64,000 nt of DNA from NCBI RefSeq assembly GCF_019279795.1, contig NC_056748.1, forward strand, positions 696,612,306 through 696,676,305, written 5' to 3'. Of the stretch, positions 21,442 to 31,100 are shown piece by piece. The notes under the pieces are model-generated. The model was not told the origin of the DNA and made no database searches. It was given only the letters and a program-made list of their open reading frames with translations. Position numbers and translations under genes: made by a program. Every line of letters begins with the position of its first letter. Positions within the stretch are counted from its first letter, which is position 1. Source of the stretch: Protopterus annectens (taxonomy: Eukaryota; Chordata; Ceratodontiformes; Protopteridae).

Positions 21442-22312
21442 GCAGCCAAGTTTAAGGTTTTGAGCTGGCTGTGTAGAATCTGATTGTCTTGCTGTGTGAG
21501 CAGGTGGGAAATTTGTGGTAGAATCCATGGTGGGCCATGGGCCATATTCCTTAATAGTGAGTACCAGTGCTGGCGTGGCCAGTCTGGAGCAATGAGTATC
21601 ATTCGGGGTCTCTCCATCCTGACTTTCAGTAGCACCTTTGTGAGAAGGGGTAGTGGAGGAAAGGCATATACCGTTAGCATTTTCCAACTGAATGAGAGTG
21701 CGGCCACTTTCCAAGCTTGTTGGTGAAAAGTCCTTGTGCAAAACTATGTTAGCTGACAGTTTTGAGGGCTGGCAAACAGGTCTATGTCTCGGAGCCCCCA
21801 CTTTTGATTTACCACTACGAATACTTGTGGATCCAGTTTCCATTCGTGGGGATCCATGATGTTTCTGCTTAGGTCATCTGCCAATATGTTCTTTTTTCCT
21901 GGCAGGAATTGAGCTTGTAATTGAACTTGGTAAGCCAGTGCTGTGTTCCACAAGGTCATTGCTTGTCTACATAGAGGGTAGGAGTGTGTGCCCCCTTGTT
22001 TGTTTATGTACCACATTACTGTGGTGTTGTCTGTCCTTATGATAGGCTGTCCTGGATGCAAGAGGTCCTTGAAGGCTGTCAGAGCATTTTGTACAGCTAG
22101 CATTTCTTTTTGATTGATGTGCAGATTCCTTTGATCTGCTGTCCATAAGCCTTGAATGCACTGTCCTGCCATGTGTGCCCCCCAGGCATAGTCTGATGCA
22201 TCTGTTGTCATAGTTTGCCTGGCTGGGGGTAGGGTGAAAGGCTGACCCTTGTTGAGGTGACAAGCCTGTGACCACCATAGAAACTCCTGTTGAAGGCAGG
22301 GAATGACAGTTA
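21426..22312 (-). pseudogene. DIRS-2 RNase H and downstream domain
   Basis: TTDASDYAWGAHM, TDNTTVMWYINKQGG and LADDLSRN mark RNase H (21744-22211). After a frame change, LNLAAWQIT ends the frame at 21426, preceded by APDWPRQHWYS. Broken from the RT frame by a short indel near 22,310. Confidence 0.85.
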
Positions 22313-22313
22313 A

Positions 22314-24410
22314 TCAGTTTCCAAGCTGTGACTGTGTTGAGTCCATACGCTTTTTAGGTACCATTGTAATTTCCTCATATGCAGTTTTGCAAATGGTATT
22401 AGTAGTATGCAAGAAGTCATGAAGCCCAAGGCCTGCAGAATTTTTCTTGCAGGGAGTTGGGTCTTTGTTGCCATTGTTCTGAAGTATTGAGTTAATTGTA
22501 GTTGTTTGTCTGGCGTCAGATAAGCCATTTGGGCCGTTGTATTCAAGCTGGCACCCAGGAATGTCATAGTTTGTGAGGGCACTAGTTTTGATTTCTGTTC
22601 GTTTACTGTGTACCCTAGGCAACTTACTTACAAAAGCCAGGTGTTGTAAGAGAATGTCCTTGCTTTCTGCTTGTATGAGACAGTCATCCAGGTATGGGTA
22701 TATTTGAATTTCCCTCTGTCTGCAGTATGCAATTACTGGTGCCAGGCATTTTGTGAAGACCCTGGGTGCAGTGGATAAGCCAAAGGGCAGTGCAGAGAAT
22801 TGGTAATGGGTTGAACCTGCAATGAAACGGAGGTATCTTCTGCAATTTTGTCTGATAGGGACATGCAGGTATGCCTCCTTGAGGTCCAACGTTACTAGCC
22901 AAGCTTTCTTGCCCAACATGGGAAGAAGCTGCTGTAGTGTTAGCATCTTGAATTTGGGTACTTGCAAGAAAGTGTTTAAAATTGAAAGGTCCAGAATGGA
23001 TCTCCAAGCATTGTCCTTTCTGGGGACTAGAAAGAGCCTTGAGTAAAATCCTTGGCCTTGCTCCTGTGTAGGTACCAGTTGGATGGCTTTCATGTCCATG
23101 AGAGCTGTAATTTGTTTTTGTGCCTCTGCCCATTGATTTTGTGGCAGGTTTGGCATTCCTTTTATACTTGGCAAGGTGTGGAAATGGAATCTGTATCCGT
23201 GTGAGATAATGTCTAGGACCCATTTGTCCTTTGTGACGATGCGCCAGTTGTCTGCAAAAAGTGTTAATTTTCCTCCCAAGGGAGCTGCCAAGAGGGTTTT
23301 GCTTGGCAGTTTGATGTTTAAGTCATTGTATTTGCCTTCTAGTGGTTTGGGACCTGTCTTCTCCTCCTTTCTGTGTTGTAGTGCCCCATTGGCGAGGTTT
23401 GTAAGGGATTTGTGCTTGTCCTCTTCCCCTTGGGTGCCTGTATTTACCCCTCTGTGGCCTGTCAGAAGCTGGAAAAGACCAATTTTTTGTTGGCCAATTT
23501 CTGCTGAAGCGTGGGGACTGTACCTGTAAGAAATTTTGACCGTCTGCATAGATTTTGCCTTATCCTCCATTTTCTTTAAAACCTCCTCTGCTTTAACCCC
23601 AAATAAAACATCCTGCTGTAAGGGCGCATCCAGTAACTTTGCTTTAACATGATCAGGCAGAGACTGTTCCTTTAACCAAGCATGCCTACGTATAACAGAC
23701 CCAGTAACAGCTGCTCTGGAGGAAGCTTCCAAGGCATCAAAACCACATTGTAAAGTATGTTTGCCCACCTGTTCAGCTGCACGCAACAGATCTTGCACTT
23801 CCTTGAGTTCAGACTGTTGAGGGAGCGTGCCCATCTTTTGTTTTATTTGAGACATAAGGAATTGCTGGTATTTAAGCATGTGAAATTGACAATTTAGTGC
23901 TCCCATAGCTAAAGTAGTAGAGGTGTAAACCTTCTTCCCCCACCTGTCTAGTGCTCTGGAGTCCCTTTCCGAAGGTACAGGATTTTTAGCCATAGAAGCC
24001 TTAGCCCCTTTGGGACCCTGGGAGATTGTCTCTGGATCAGCAGCAGGGCTTTTGTAAAGGAATTTGTGAGAGTCAGGCACTCTATAGTATCTATCTGGTT
24101 TGGCTGGATCAGGAGGCACAGAATCTGGATTTAAACTAGATTCTAAGAAAACATCATCTACTATGTCCAAAACAGGGGGGATAGCAAGAGGTCTGTGCTG
24201 GGGAAGTAAAAGAAACTCCCGGAGCCTTTTCTTTGAGCCAGAGTAGTCCTGACCCTCCCAGTGGAAATGTTCCCTCATGGTGTGTAAGGTTTCCCCAAAG
24301 GAGTAGTCTTCAGGGGGCGAAGCTGAGGGAATTGAGTCTTCAGCATCAGAATCTTCATAAGGGGGAAAGGAGCAATCCTGTTCCTCAGAGGAGCCTGAGG
24401 AAACAGACAC
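22314..24410 (-). pseudogene. DIRS-2 gag C-terminal part and reverse transcriptase
   Basis: A long frame of 698 residues: acidic gag segment (FPPYEDSDAEDSIPSASPPE), helical block (GFDALEASSRAAV), RT with VTLDLKEAYLHVPI and YPYLDDCLI. A frame change after the YLDD region puts the thumb into the frame at 22310-22582. The frame is cut from its gag head by the poly-G tract at 24456-24471. Confidence 0.88.
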
Positions 24411-24441
24411 CTGATCAGAGGAGGCATAATCCTCCTCTTGT

Positions 24442-25120
24442 CTAGTCCTTTTGTCGGGGGGGGGGGGGGGGTTGGAAACCCCTGATCAAAGAAATCAAAT
24501 CTTCAGCCATTTTAAGCATCTGTTTCTTAGGCATAGGGCCTTGACCTGGAGACTGAAGTGTAGGCTTTTTTGGTTTTAGAGGAGTCTTGAGCTTAGCATA
24601 AGATTTTATGGTGAGGGTAGTTGGTCTGAAGACATCTTTAGAAACCGAAGGTGTTTCTGCAGCACCGGCTTCCCCTACTGCGATGTCGTCAGTTGGGCCT
24701 AAGGAAAAAGGCTGCTTCGGCCTAGAAATCTCTGCTGGGGGATCCGATGTGGCCTGGGGATCCAATTCAGCGGTAGCCAGGGGGCTGTGTAGGCACCTCA
24801 CTGAAAACCGGAGAACCGGCGACCAGGCCAGCCGAGGCCTCGGAGTCCGGCTTGGATCTAGGCTGCCTGTCCCTATCCTTGTGTTTGTTATGCATGCCGG
24901 TAGTCGGTTGCTCCGACGGCATAGTGTAATTAAATTTTCTACCGAAGTAGTGTCGTGCGAAATCAAAGCGACGCTTTATAGTTCGCTTATTGAACCTAGC
25001 ACAAAACCAACAACCAGTGACGTCGTGGTCTGGGCCTAGGCAAGGTATACAAAAAGAATGAAAATCCTTAAGAGGTATTTGCTTCCCACAAGAAATGCAA
25101 TTGTTAACTTTTTCTGACAT
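24442..25120 (-). pseudogene. DIRS-2 gag head
   Basis: Starts MSEKVNNCISCGKQIPLKDF at 25120, with the same cysteine pairs as DIRS-1. A frame change near 24,770-24,960 follows. The C-terminal end PMPKKQMLKMAEDL leads into a proline run encoded by the C/G homopolymer and a premature stop. Confidence 0.8.
24456..24471. repeat. 16-bp poly-G tract
   Basis: Sixteen consecutive G on the plus strand, at the position where DIRS-1 and DIRS-3 have short C-rich proline/serine codons. It throws the gag-RT frame out of register. Confidence 0.95.
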
Positions 25121-25434
25121 CGGACTGAGGCAAGAAAAGGTTCCCCAACGGGGTACTTCGCTTTGAAGACTTCGGACTGAAACTCGATTCGAAAATCTCA
25201 GGTGTCAGCCAACCGGCACTTGCGAACTGCTTCTGCTTCGGGCACCGCACGGCAAGAAAGACTGGAGAAAATGGCGTCAGATGCCTCTGATATATCCCTG
25301 GCACTCTGACGTCAGGGAAGAAGCGACAGCAACCGACGCCGGACCAAGATTTTGGAATTCTGGCCGACTGCGGGACCGCCTGACGGCAGGATAACCCAAG
25401 TGTGATGACTGCAACAGGGTAACCCAATGAACAT

Positions 25435-26101
25435 CACCATCTTCTTGAATGTTTTGTGAGGCTGAGGCTGGTGTGAACCACCACGTTAAGTGGTAATGCT
25501 TCATGTCTTGCTTTTCTCTCAGACAACAGCGGCAGTGTTAGTACAGGTCTTGGCTCATGATCTGGGGGCTACAGAAAAACTTTAGTGTCTTTGATATTTT
25601 AGGCATCAAATGTATGGACTCTTTCTTGATGAGCAAGGGGATTGAGATTTGAACGAACACTGTAAAAAAAAAAATACTGGCACAGATACTATGTACAGTC
25701 TTATACTCCAAAGCACATAACTCAGTGCTTGCCCCAGGAAGGATGGCATGCTAGTGATAATGACAGCTGAAGACAAAAAAACAGTCAAGATAGGGACTAT
25801 AGGGTGAAAATCTCAGCAGTCTACCAATAGAGGAGGACTCTTAGTGTTAGATTATACCAGTTATATTTCTGGTTAACAGTAGTCATTGTAAATCATCTTG
25901 TTTACTAAAAATATTTCTTGGAAAAGATAAAAGTTGGCTGCTAAATACATGCATATACACTACAAACTAATGATTACTAGACATTAAAGAAATTCTTAAC
26001 ATAGTTTTTTCTAACTGTGGGAGCTTGAAGTTGTTTAGACCATACAAGAACTGAGCCTTACATTAAAAATACTGAAAATGCTGTCCATCTTGGTTACTCA
26101 C
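25435..26101. other. no recognised feature
   Basis: AT-rich sequence to the right of DIRS-2. No repeat family or coding frame recognised. Possibly an intron of the candidate gene whose exon follows. Confidence 0.3.
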
Positions 26102-26231
26102 ACTGTTTTGGTATCCGTAGTGGCTCAGTATCTCCAGACATCACTTGATGTAGAACACCTCTAAACTGATACAATACTTTCAGGCTCTTCTCTTCTCCAA
26201 CACATGGATCATAAAAACCAGGTAAACCAGA
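26102..26231 (-). CDS. candidate host exon, 130 bp
   Basis: Minus strand: a pyrimidine-rich stretch ending in AG (TTTCTTTCTTTTTTGTCAAG) precedes a fully open 43-codon segment, beginning [15 protein letters not shown] and ending [10 protein letters not shown]. It is followed by a good splice donor (GTGAGTAAC). The length (129+1 nt) gives a phase-1 exit. Residue composition is unlike any transposon protein in the window. I do not recognise the gene with certainty and give no name. It could be a live exon or a pseudogene piece. Confidence 0.55.
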
Positions 26232-26369
26232 CTTGACAAAAAAGAAAGAAAGCATTTCAGAAGTTATTATACTTTTTATGAAGTGTCTTCTACATAATTA
26301 TTCTCACTCTTCTGTTGTGAGGAAAGCAAATGTAGACTGTACAAAAAATAACAAACCTCATCTGTTTAT

Positions 26370-26462
26370 CTTATTTTTGCAGGTTATTTGACGTTTGTTG
26401 ACTGGGTTAGTCCGAGTGAGCAAAAGCCCTTTTTTCAGAGGAGGCCCGGGGAGAAAAGCTCC
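26370..26462 (-). mobile_element. 3' end of an unclassified LINE
   Basis: The minus strand contains GAGCTTTTCTCCCCGGGCC and CTCCTCTGAAAA, also found at 41591-41620 on the plus strand. Both are followed by an A-rich tail. This looks like a LINE 3' untranslated end; the family was not determined. Confidence 0.4.
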
Positions 26463-27115
26463 ACAAGTAGTATACACATAAAATAGCAAACTATATGAAA
26501 TACAGTAAGATATAGAAATGAATTACATAGCAATGGAGTATATTATTTACACATGGAGATTTTCTACAAGCCAATGAATCAAGCAGTACCATTACTATAA
26601 TAGAGTATCAGATACATATTCATGAAGTACAATTGAAAAATAGTTGTAGGTATTTAGTTGACTTATGTTTTGCAAACTTTACAATTGCACTGCAAAAAAC
26701 ATAAAAACCTGTTAATTAACTGCCTGATTCTGAGCAAGTCATTGCGGATAGAATCATGTTAAGCCATCTTTTCTCATCAAATGTCACTTTATTGAAATGA
26801 GGTCATCAAAAGATCATTATAATGAAAAAGTAGTATGCCACAGTTAACTGATGTCATTTTAATGAATACAAAGAAAATACTTATGCAGATATGTAACATA
26901 ATGTGAATGACCCATATAGTGAAGCATGAAACCAAACATCCATGTGACTAAGAAAAATGTATGTAAAGAAAATAAATGCAAATCTAAAAAGCATAAGTAT
27001 TACTCTTACTAGCTGCAACTAATCTAAGTCATGTAACAGGCTATTTTATAGTATCTTTTGCCAATCTATACACTTGTTTATCTATATATACTTAAACATA
27101 TATATGTATACCTAC

Positions 27116-27147
27116 AAACAAACACACACACACACACACACACACAT
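27116..27147. repeat. (AC)n microsatellite
   Basis: About 30 bp of AC repeats. The flanks 26463-27115 hold no other recognised feature. Confidence 0.9.
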
Positions 27148-27164
27148 GCATATATTGCTAGGTG

Positions 27165-27362
27165 AAATTTTTTTTAATTTATTTTTTTACTCTGTATTTT
27201 GTTAACTGGGGTAGAGCACTGATCCACACAGACCTTTTTTTAGACTCTAAGAACAATCTGGTTAAAACAACTTACGCAGAATCAAACAGGCAAATTGAGG
27301 CTATGGTAATCAAACCCTGGTCCACAGAAACAGCTCAAACCCTTAATCCTCTGTGCCAACTG
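27165..27362 (-). mobile_element. tRNA-derived SINE, old copy
   Basis: Minus strand: TGGCACAGAGGATTAAGG (box A-like) and GGTTTGATTACC (box B-like) about 35 bp apart, followed by about 130 bp of unrelated body and an A-rich end (27165-27180). This is the arrangement of a tRNA-headed SINE. It is not the family at 42873 or 48151. Confidence 0.5.
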
Positions 27363-27481
27363 CCAGACAGCTCATCTGTACATTTTTTTTGTCCAAGAAA
27401 TTCCTGTTTTAGCAATTGCTATCCCACATCTTTGTTGCCTTTCCATCTTATGTTGTTTACCAGTTTTGTGGTAAACTGGTG

Positions 27482-27934
27482 ATATTGAAATACCTTATTT
27501 AAATTCTTCTGCCATGGATTCCTCAACTTATTCTGCATTTCAAGAAATAACTTTCTGCTCCTGTCTTAACCTCTTATTTCCCTTAGTACCATCAATTCAC
27601 CTTGAAGACAACCACATTGTCACCTACGATTATGGTTCACTGCAGAACTTGTTTTACTTGAAACCATAAATGAGGTGTTCTGGTCACTGTTGATGTCTAG
27701 CTTTGCTCAAATGTCAAAAACCTTCTTTGGGTAGTACAGGGTGCCTTTATAAAACTGGCCCCATTTAAAGTGTTTAGAGTAACAGTATTATCTATAACAC
27801 TCATCCTGCTGGTAGTATCCCCTCTTGTTCAAGATGCATCTCTAAAATGCTGGCCACATATGACTGAATTATATACTTGCCAGCTTGGATAAACAGACTG
27901 AAATGCTGGAATGACGACTTTTAGCATAAATGTG
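27482..27934. other. no recognised feature
   Basis: No coding frame, repeat unit or transposon motif recognised between the old SINE and the tandem duplication. Confidence 0.3.
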
Positions 27935-28312
27935 GCATAACTTGTAATACAGCAAGAAAGAACCAAAGATGAGGCAGGTGGATGTCAACTTTACACTAGA
28001 AATACATTGGATTTCTTACAGAAGCAAATGTCTGGTTGGTGGGTAGTATGAGGTGTGAAAAGCTTTAGAAGTTGGGCCAGACATTAAGCTTTCTGTGGAA
28101 GAAGTCACGTTTTTAGGAGACAGCTAAACTTGACATAACTCGCAATGCAGCAAGAAAGAACTAAAGACAGTGCAGGTGGATGTCACCTTTACACTAAAAA
28201 TACATTGGCTTTCTTATAGAAGCAAATGTCTGGTGGGATGAGGTAAGAAAAGCTCTGGAAGTTGGGCCAGACACTGAGCTTTCTGTGGCAGAAGTCCTGT
28301 TTTTTAGGAGAC
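27935..28312. repeat. tandem duplication, two units of about 185 bp
   Basis: Unit 1 (27935-28120) and unit 2 (28133-28312) both run from CATAACT(T/C)G...AATACAGCAAGAAAGAAC-like sequence through GTTGGGCCAGACA to TTTTAGGAGAC. They differ by a 9-10 bp deletion and scattered substitutions, so the duplication is old. The unit has no long frame. Confidence 0.85.
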
Positions 28313-28675
28313 CGCTACATAAGAGGTATTCTCATTTTGTTGCCCACTTTTATCTGAGACCAATTCGCTTTAAAAATACTGCTGCATACAGCAAGACTGG
28401 ATAGTTGAGATGTTGAAGAATAATGCACTAGCATGTAAACTGTTTGGTACTGGATTTGAAATTGCTGAAGAACAGACATTCCCACTGTATAATGCAAGTG
28501 GTTTCCATTAGCCACAGTGCTTTGATAAGAGAAAAATGTCTACAGCAATTTAAAAATGACATCAATGTGGAAACATTTTCTAGTCAATTCTATTAGCAAC
28601 ATAATGAATGCTTACTTTACTTTGAATCAACCCACTTTAGCATAAATAAAACTGAACAAACGTGAGCAGGCTAGC

Positions 28676-28755
28676 TCCGTGGTGTAAAGGGATAAAGTCC
28701 TATCTACTATATAGGTGACCTGAGTGCAATTAGAGGCTTGAGTGTATGAGGAACC
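28676..28755 (+). other. possible tRNA-like SINE head
   Basis: GCTCCGTGGTGTAAAGGGAT is box-A-like and the block CCTATCTACTATATAGG can form a 5-bp stem with a 7-nt loop like an anticodon arm. The box B region (GACCTGAGTGCAATT) is poor. Treat as tentative. Confidence 0.3.
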
Positions 28756-28874
28756 AGCAGGGAGGGATGGGCATTGTTCTAGGCATTCCTTGAACACAGT
28801 CATGGTTCAGAGAGTGGAGTAGATCTCAGACAGAAAAAATCCCCCTGCAGAAACAGTTGCTGGCATGACTTCCC

Positions 28875-29132
28875 TGTCGGTCATCTTGTACATCTGAATA
28901 AGATGACGAGGCTTGAGTGTTCGTTTAAGTACTTCATTACATACAAACACATCAGGATCGATATCAGGAACATTAAACTTAAATTAACTGACTGACTAAC
29001 ACACAGGTGCATGCTTACATCTTGACTGCTCACTACAAAATGGCATTCTTGCTTGGACGTACTAAGTACTTATATGCACGTGCCTGCTGACTGGAAAGCT
29101 TCATAAAGGTATATCACACATACTGATCTACA
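28875..29132 (-). repeat. gypsy solo LTR (minus strand)
   Basis: 258 bp on the minus strand, TGTAGATCAGTATGTG...GACCGACA, alignable with the LTR of gypsy-A including CATTTTGTAGTGAGC. No internal sequence adjoins it. The 5-bp flanks (TTCCC and CACCC) are not identical, so either the target duplication has decayed or the element was rearranged. Confidence 0.7.
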
Positions 29133-29192
29133 CACCCTATTCCTGGATCCCCTTAAGATTCAAACCAGCTCTAGCCATGAGCTGGAAAAAGG

Positions 29193-29211
29193 TGGGGGGG
29201 GGGGGGGGGTT
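29193..29211. repeat. poly-G tract
   Basis: A run of about 17 G, 55 bp before the DIRS-3 left end. Homopolymer G tracts also occur at 24456, 36497 and 54654. Confidence 0.85.
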
Positions 29212-29485
29212 GTTGAAGGAAGTGTATTTGCAGGATACTAACATGCATTATTTGAGACTACATTAAAGTACAGTTTTGTACCTACCATAAATGTTGATGT
29301 TCGAGTGCTCATACAGCTGCAGTCATTACAGATGGGTTATTCTGCAATCAGGCGGCTCCTCGGTCGACTGAATTCCAAAGTCTAGGTCTGGCGTCGGTTG
29401 TCGTCGCTTCTTCCCTGACGTCAGTGCGGCAGGGGTATAAAGAGGCAGTCGACGCCATTTTCTTCAGTTTTTCTTGCCCCAGATG

Positions 29486-30049
29486 TCAGGTAGGGTTGGT
29501 TCTTAAGGAAACTCTGTCCTGATGGAAAATGATGAATGGTTGCACAGCCATGAGGGCCTGTAGCTCTGAAACCTTGCGTGCTGAGGTAATAGCCAGAAGG
29601 AAGGCTGTTTTCCACGACAAGTATTGTAGCTCTGTTGAAGAAGCCGGCTCAAAGGGAGGCAGGGTCAGCTTTTCCAATACGAAGTTGAGGTCCCAAGCTG
29701 GGACTGGTGGTTTCCGTGGGGGTTTTATATTTTTTGCCCCTCTGAGGAACTGCCTTAATAGAGGATGTGAGAATAAAGGAGGATCTGTATTGTATTGTGC
29801 AGAAATGGCTGAAGCATGGATCTTGATGGAGGAGAAGGAAAGGCCATTGTTTAACATCTCAGCTAGGTACTGTAAAATTTGAGGTATATTTATTACCCAA
29901 GGATTCTGGCGCTTTTCTTGATTCCAGGAACAAAATCGTTTCCATTTGGCGGAGTAGGTTTTTCTAGTAGAGGGTCTTCTGGCCTCCAAGATGACATCCT
30001 GCACCTCCTTGGAGAGGAGAGTCTGTTGGGAAATTAAGGTATTCTCCAT
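29486..30049 (-). pseudogene. DIRS-3 tyrosine recombinase, C-terminally deleted
   Basis: Start ATG at 30049 overlapping the RT/RNase H frame stop (30034) by 16 nt. Open through the core-binding domain (ARRPSTRKTYS, FLRGAKNIKPP) to the first catalytic region (ARKVSEL, with K-V in place of R-V in the other copies). It ends at the deletion point after VSLRTNPT. The HxxR box and nucleophile are absent. Confidence 0.85.
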
Positions 30050-31100
30050 ACAGCTAGATTTAAGGTTTTGAACTGGCTGTGAAGGGTTTTGTAGTTGTGC
30101 TGGGACAACAGAAGAGGAACTAGAGGTAGGATCCATGGTGGTGAGTGTGACAGGCTCTTTAGGAGAGGATACCAGTGCTGTCGTGGCCAGTCTGGAGCAA
30201 TGAGAATCATTTGTGGCCTCTCTGCTCTGGCTTTTAATAGAACTTTGGTCAGTAGAGGAAGAGGCGGGAAGGCATAGACTGTTAATGTTGTCCAACTGAA
30301 GGAGAGTGCGTCCACTTTCCAGGCCTGTGGATGATAGGTCCTTGAACAGAATTTTTTCAACTGGTAATTTCTGTGGGTAGCAAATAGATCTATGTCTGGC
30401 TGTCCCCATGCCTGAGTTATCTTTGAGAAGACTTGAGGATGCAACTTCCATTCGTGTGGGTCTGTCAAGTTTCTGCTTAAGTTGTCTGCCAGTGTGTTTT
30501 CCTTCCCTGGCAGGAATTGTGCCTGTAGTTGAATTTGTAATTCCAGAGCTGTGTTCCACAGGGTCATGGCTTGCCTGGGTTGGGAGGGTGGCCTAAAAGT
30601 TAAGGTGTTTGCCTCACAAACACAAGGTGCAGGGTTTGAGTCTCACAAGGGATAATTGGCTAGGCTTAAAATGGCTCGCAAGAGCAGTTAGCTTAGTACT
30701 AACCTATGAACTATGAACTGCACAGGGGGTATGAATGAGTTCCCCCCTGTTTGTTAATGTACCACATGACTGTGGTGTTGTCTGTCCTTATCAATAGCTG
30801 GCCTGGATGTAGTAGGTCCTTGAAGGTCATAAGAGCATTTTGCATGGCTAGCATCTCCTTTTGGTTGATGTGTAGGTGCTTCTCTTTTTGGGACCATTTT
30901 GCCTGAATGCACTGATCTGCCATGTGTGCTCCCCAGGCGTAGTCTGAGGCGTCCGTTGTGATGATTTGAGTTGCTTGAGGTAAACAGAAAGGGAGACCTG
31001 TGTTTCTTTGGCATGCTTGAGCCCACCACAAAAATTACTTTTGAAGGCATGGAATGAGTGGTATAATTGTTTCCAAGCTGTGGCTGTGTTGAGACCATAA
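30034..31100 (-). pseudogene. DIRS-3 RNase H and downstream domain, split by a SINE
   Basis: RNase H (TTDASDYAWGAHM, TDNTTVMWYINKQGG) lies at 30721-31031. After the SINE, LADNLSRNLTDPHEW, DIDLFATH, VDALSFSW and APDWPRQHWYP continue at 30034-30567 without a stop. This second part is the most intact version of the block between RNase H and recombinase. Confidence 0.85.
30578..30719 (+). mobile_element. tRNA-SINE with CR1-type 3' tail (copy 1)
   Basis: Head GGGAGGGTGGCCTAAAAG (box A-like) and GGTTTGAGTCTC (box B-like). A tRNA-like anticodon arm TGTTT-GCCTCAC-AAACA between them would carry CTC. The body/tail GGCTAGGCTTAAAATGGC ... AGCTTAGTACTAACCTATGAAC ends in a TATGAAC repeat. Comparison with DIRS-1 (CTGCACAGGGGG) shows the empty site; at most a 3-nt duplication (CTG) is present. 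Related copies are at 42873 and 49099. Confidence 0.85.

Larger units (their letters stand above)
19843..25434 (-). mobile_element. DIRS-2: DIRS retrotransposon, same family as DIRS-1
   Basis: Left tip AGCACAGTTTTG at 19843, ICR at 20259-20357, recombinase, RNase H, RT, gag, and right tip ending ATGAACAT at 25434. An AT microsatellite has expanded between the left repeat and the ICR. The left terminal repeat has lost about 75 bp covering the CRE/TATA pair (the sequence jumps from CTTGGTCCG to TCTTCAG). Coding regions carry stops and a 16-G tract. Confidence 0.93.

Noticed and set aside
28875..29132. 5' LTR of a third gypsy element
   Set aside because: No primer-binding site or gag follows on the minus strand; treated as a solo LTR.
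30578..30719. Functional tRNA gene
   Set aside because: The acceptor stem does not close, box B is TTTGA rather than TTCGA, and three copies share a LINE-type tail, so it is a SINE.
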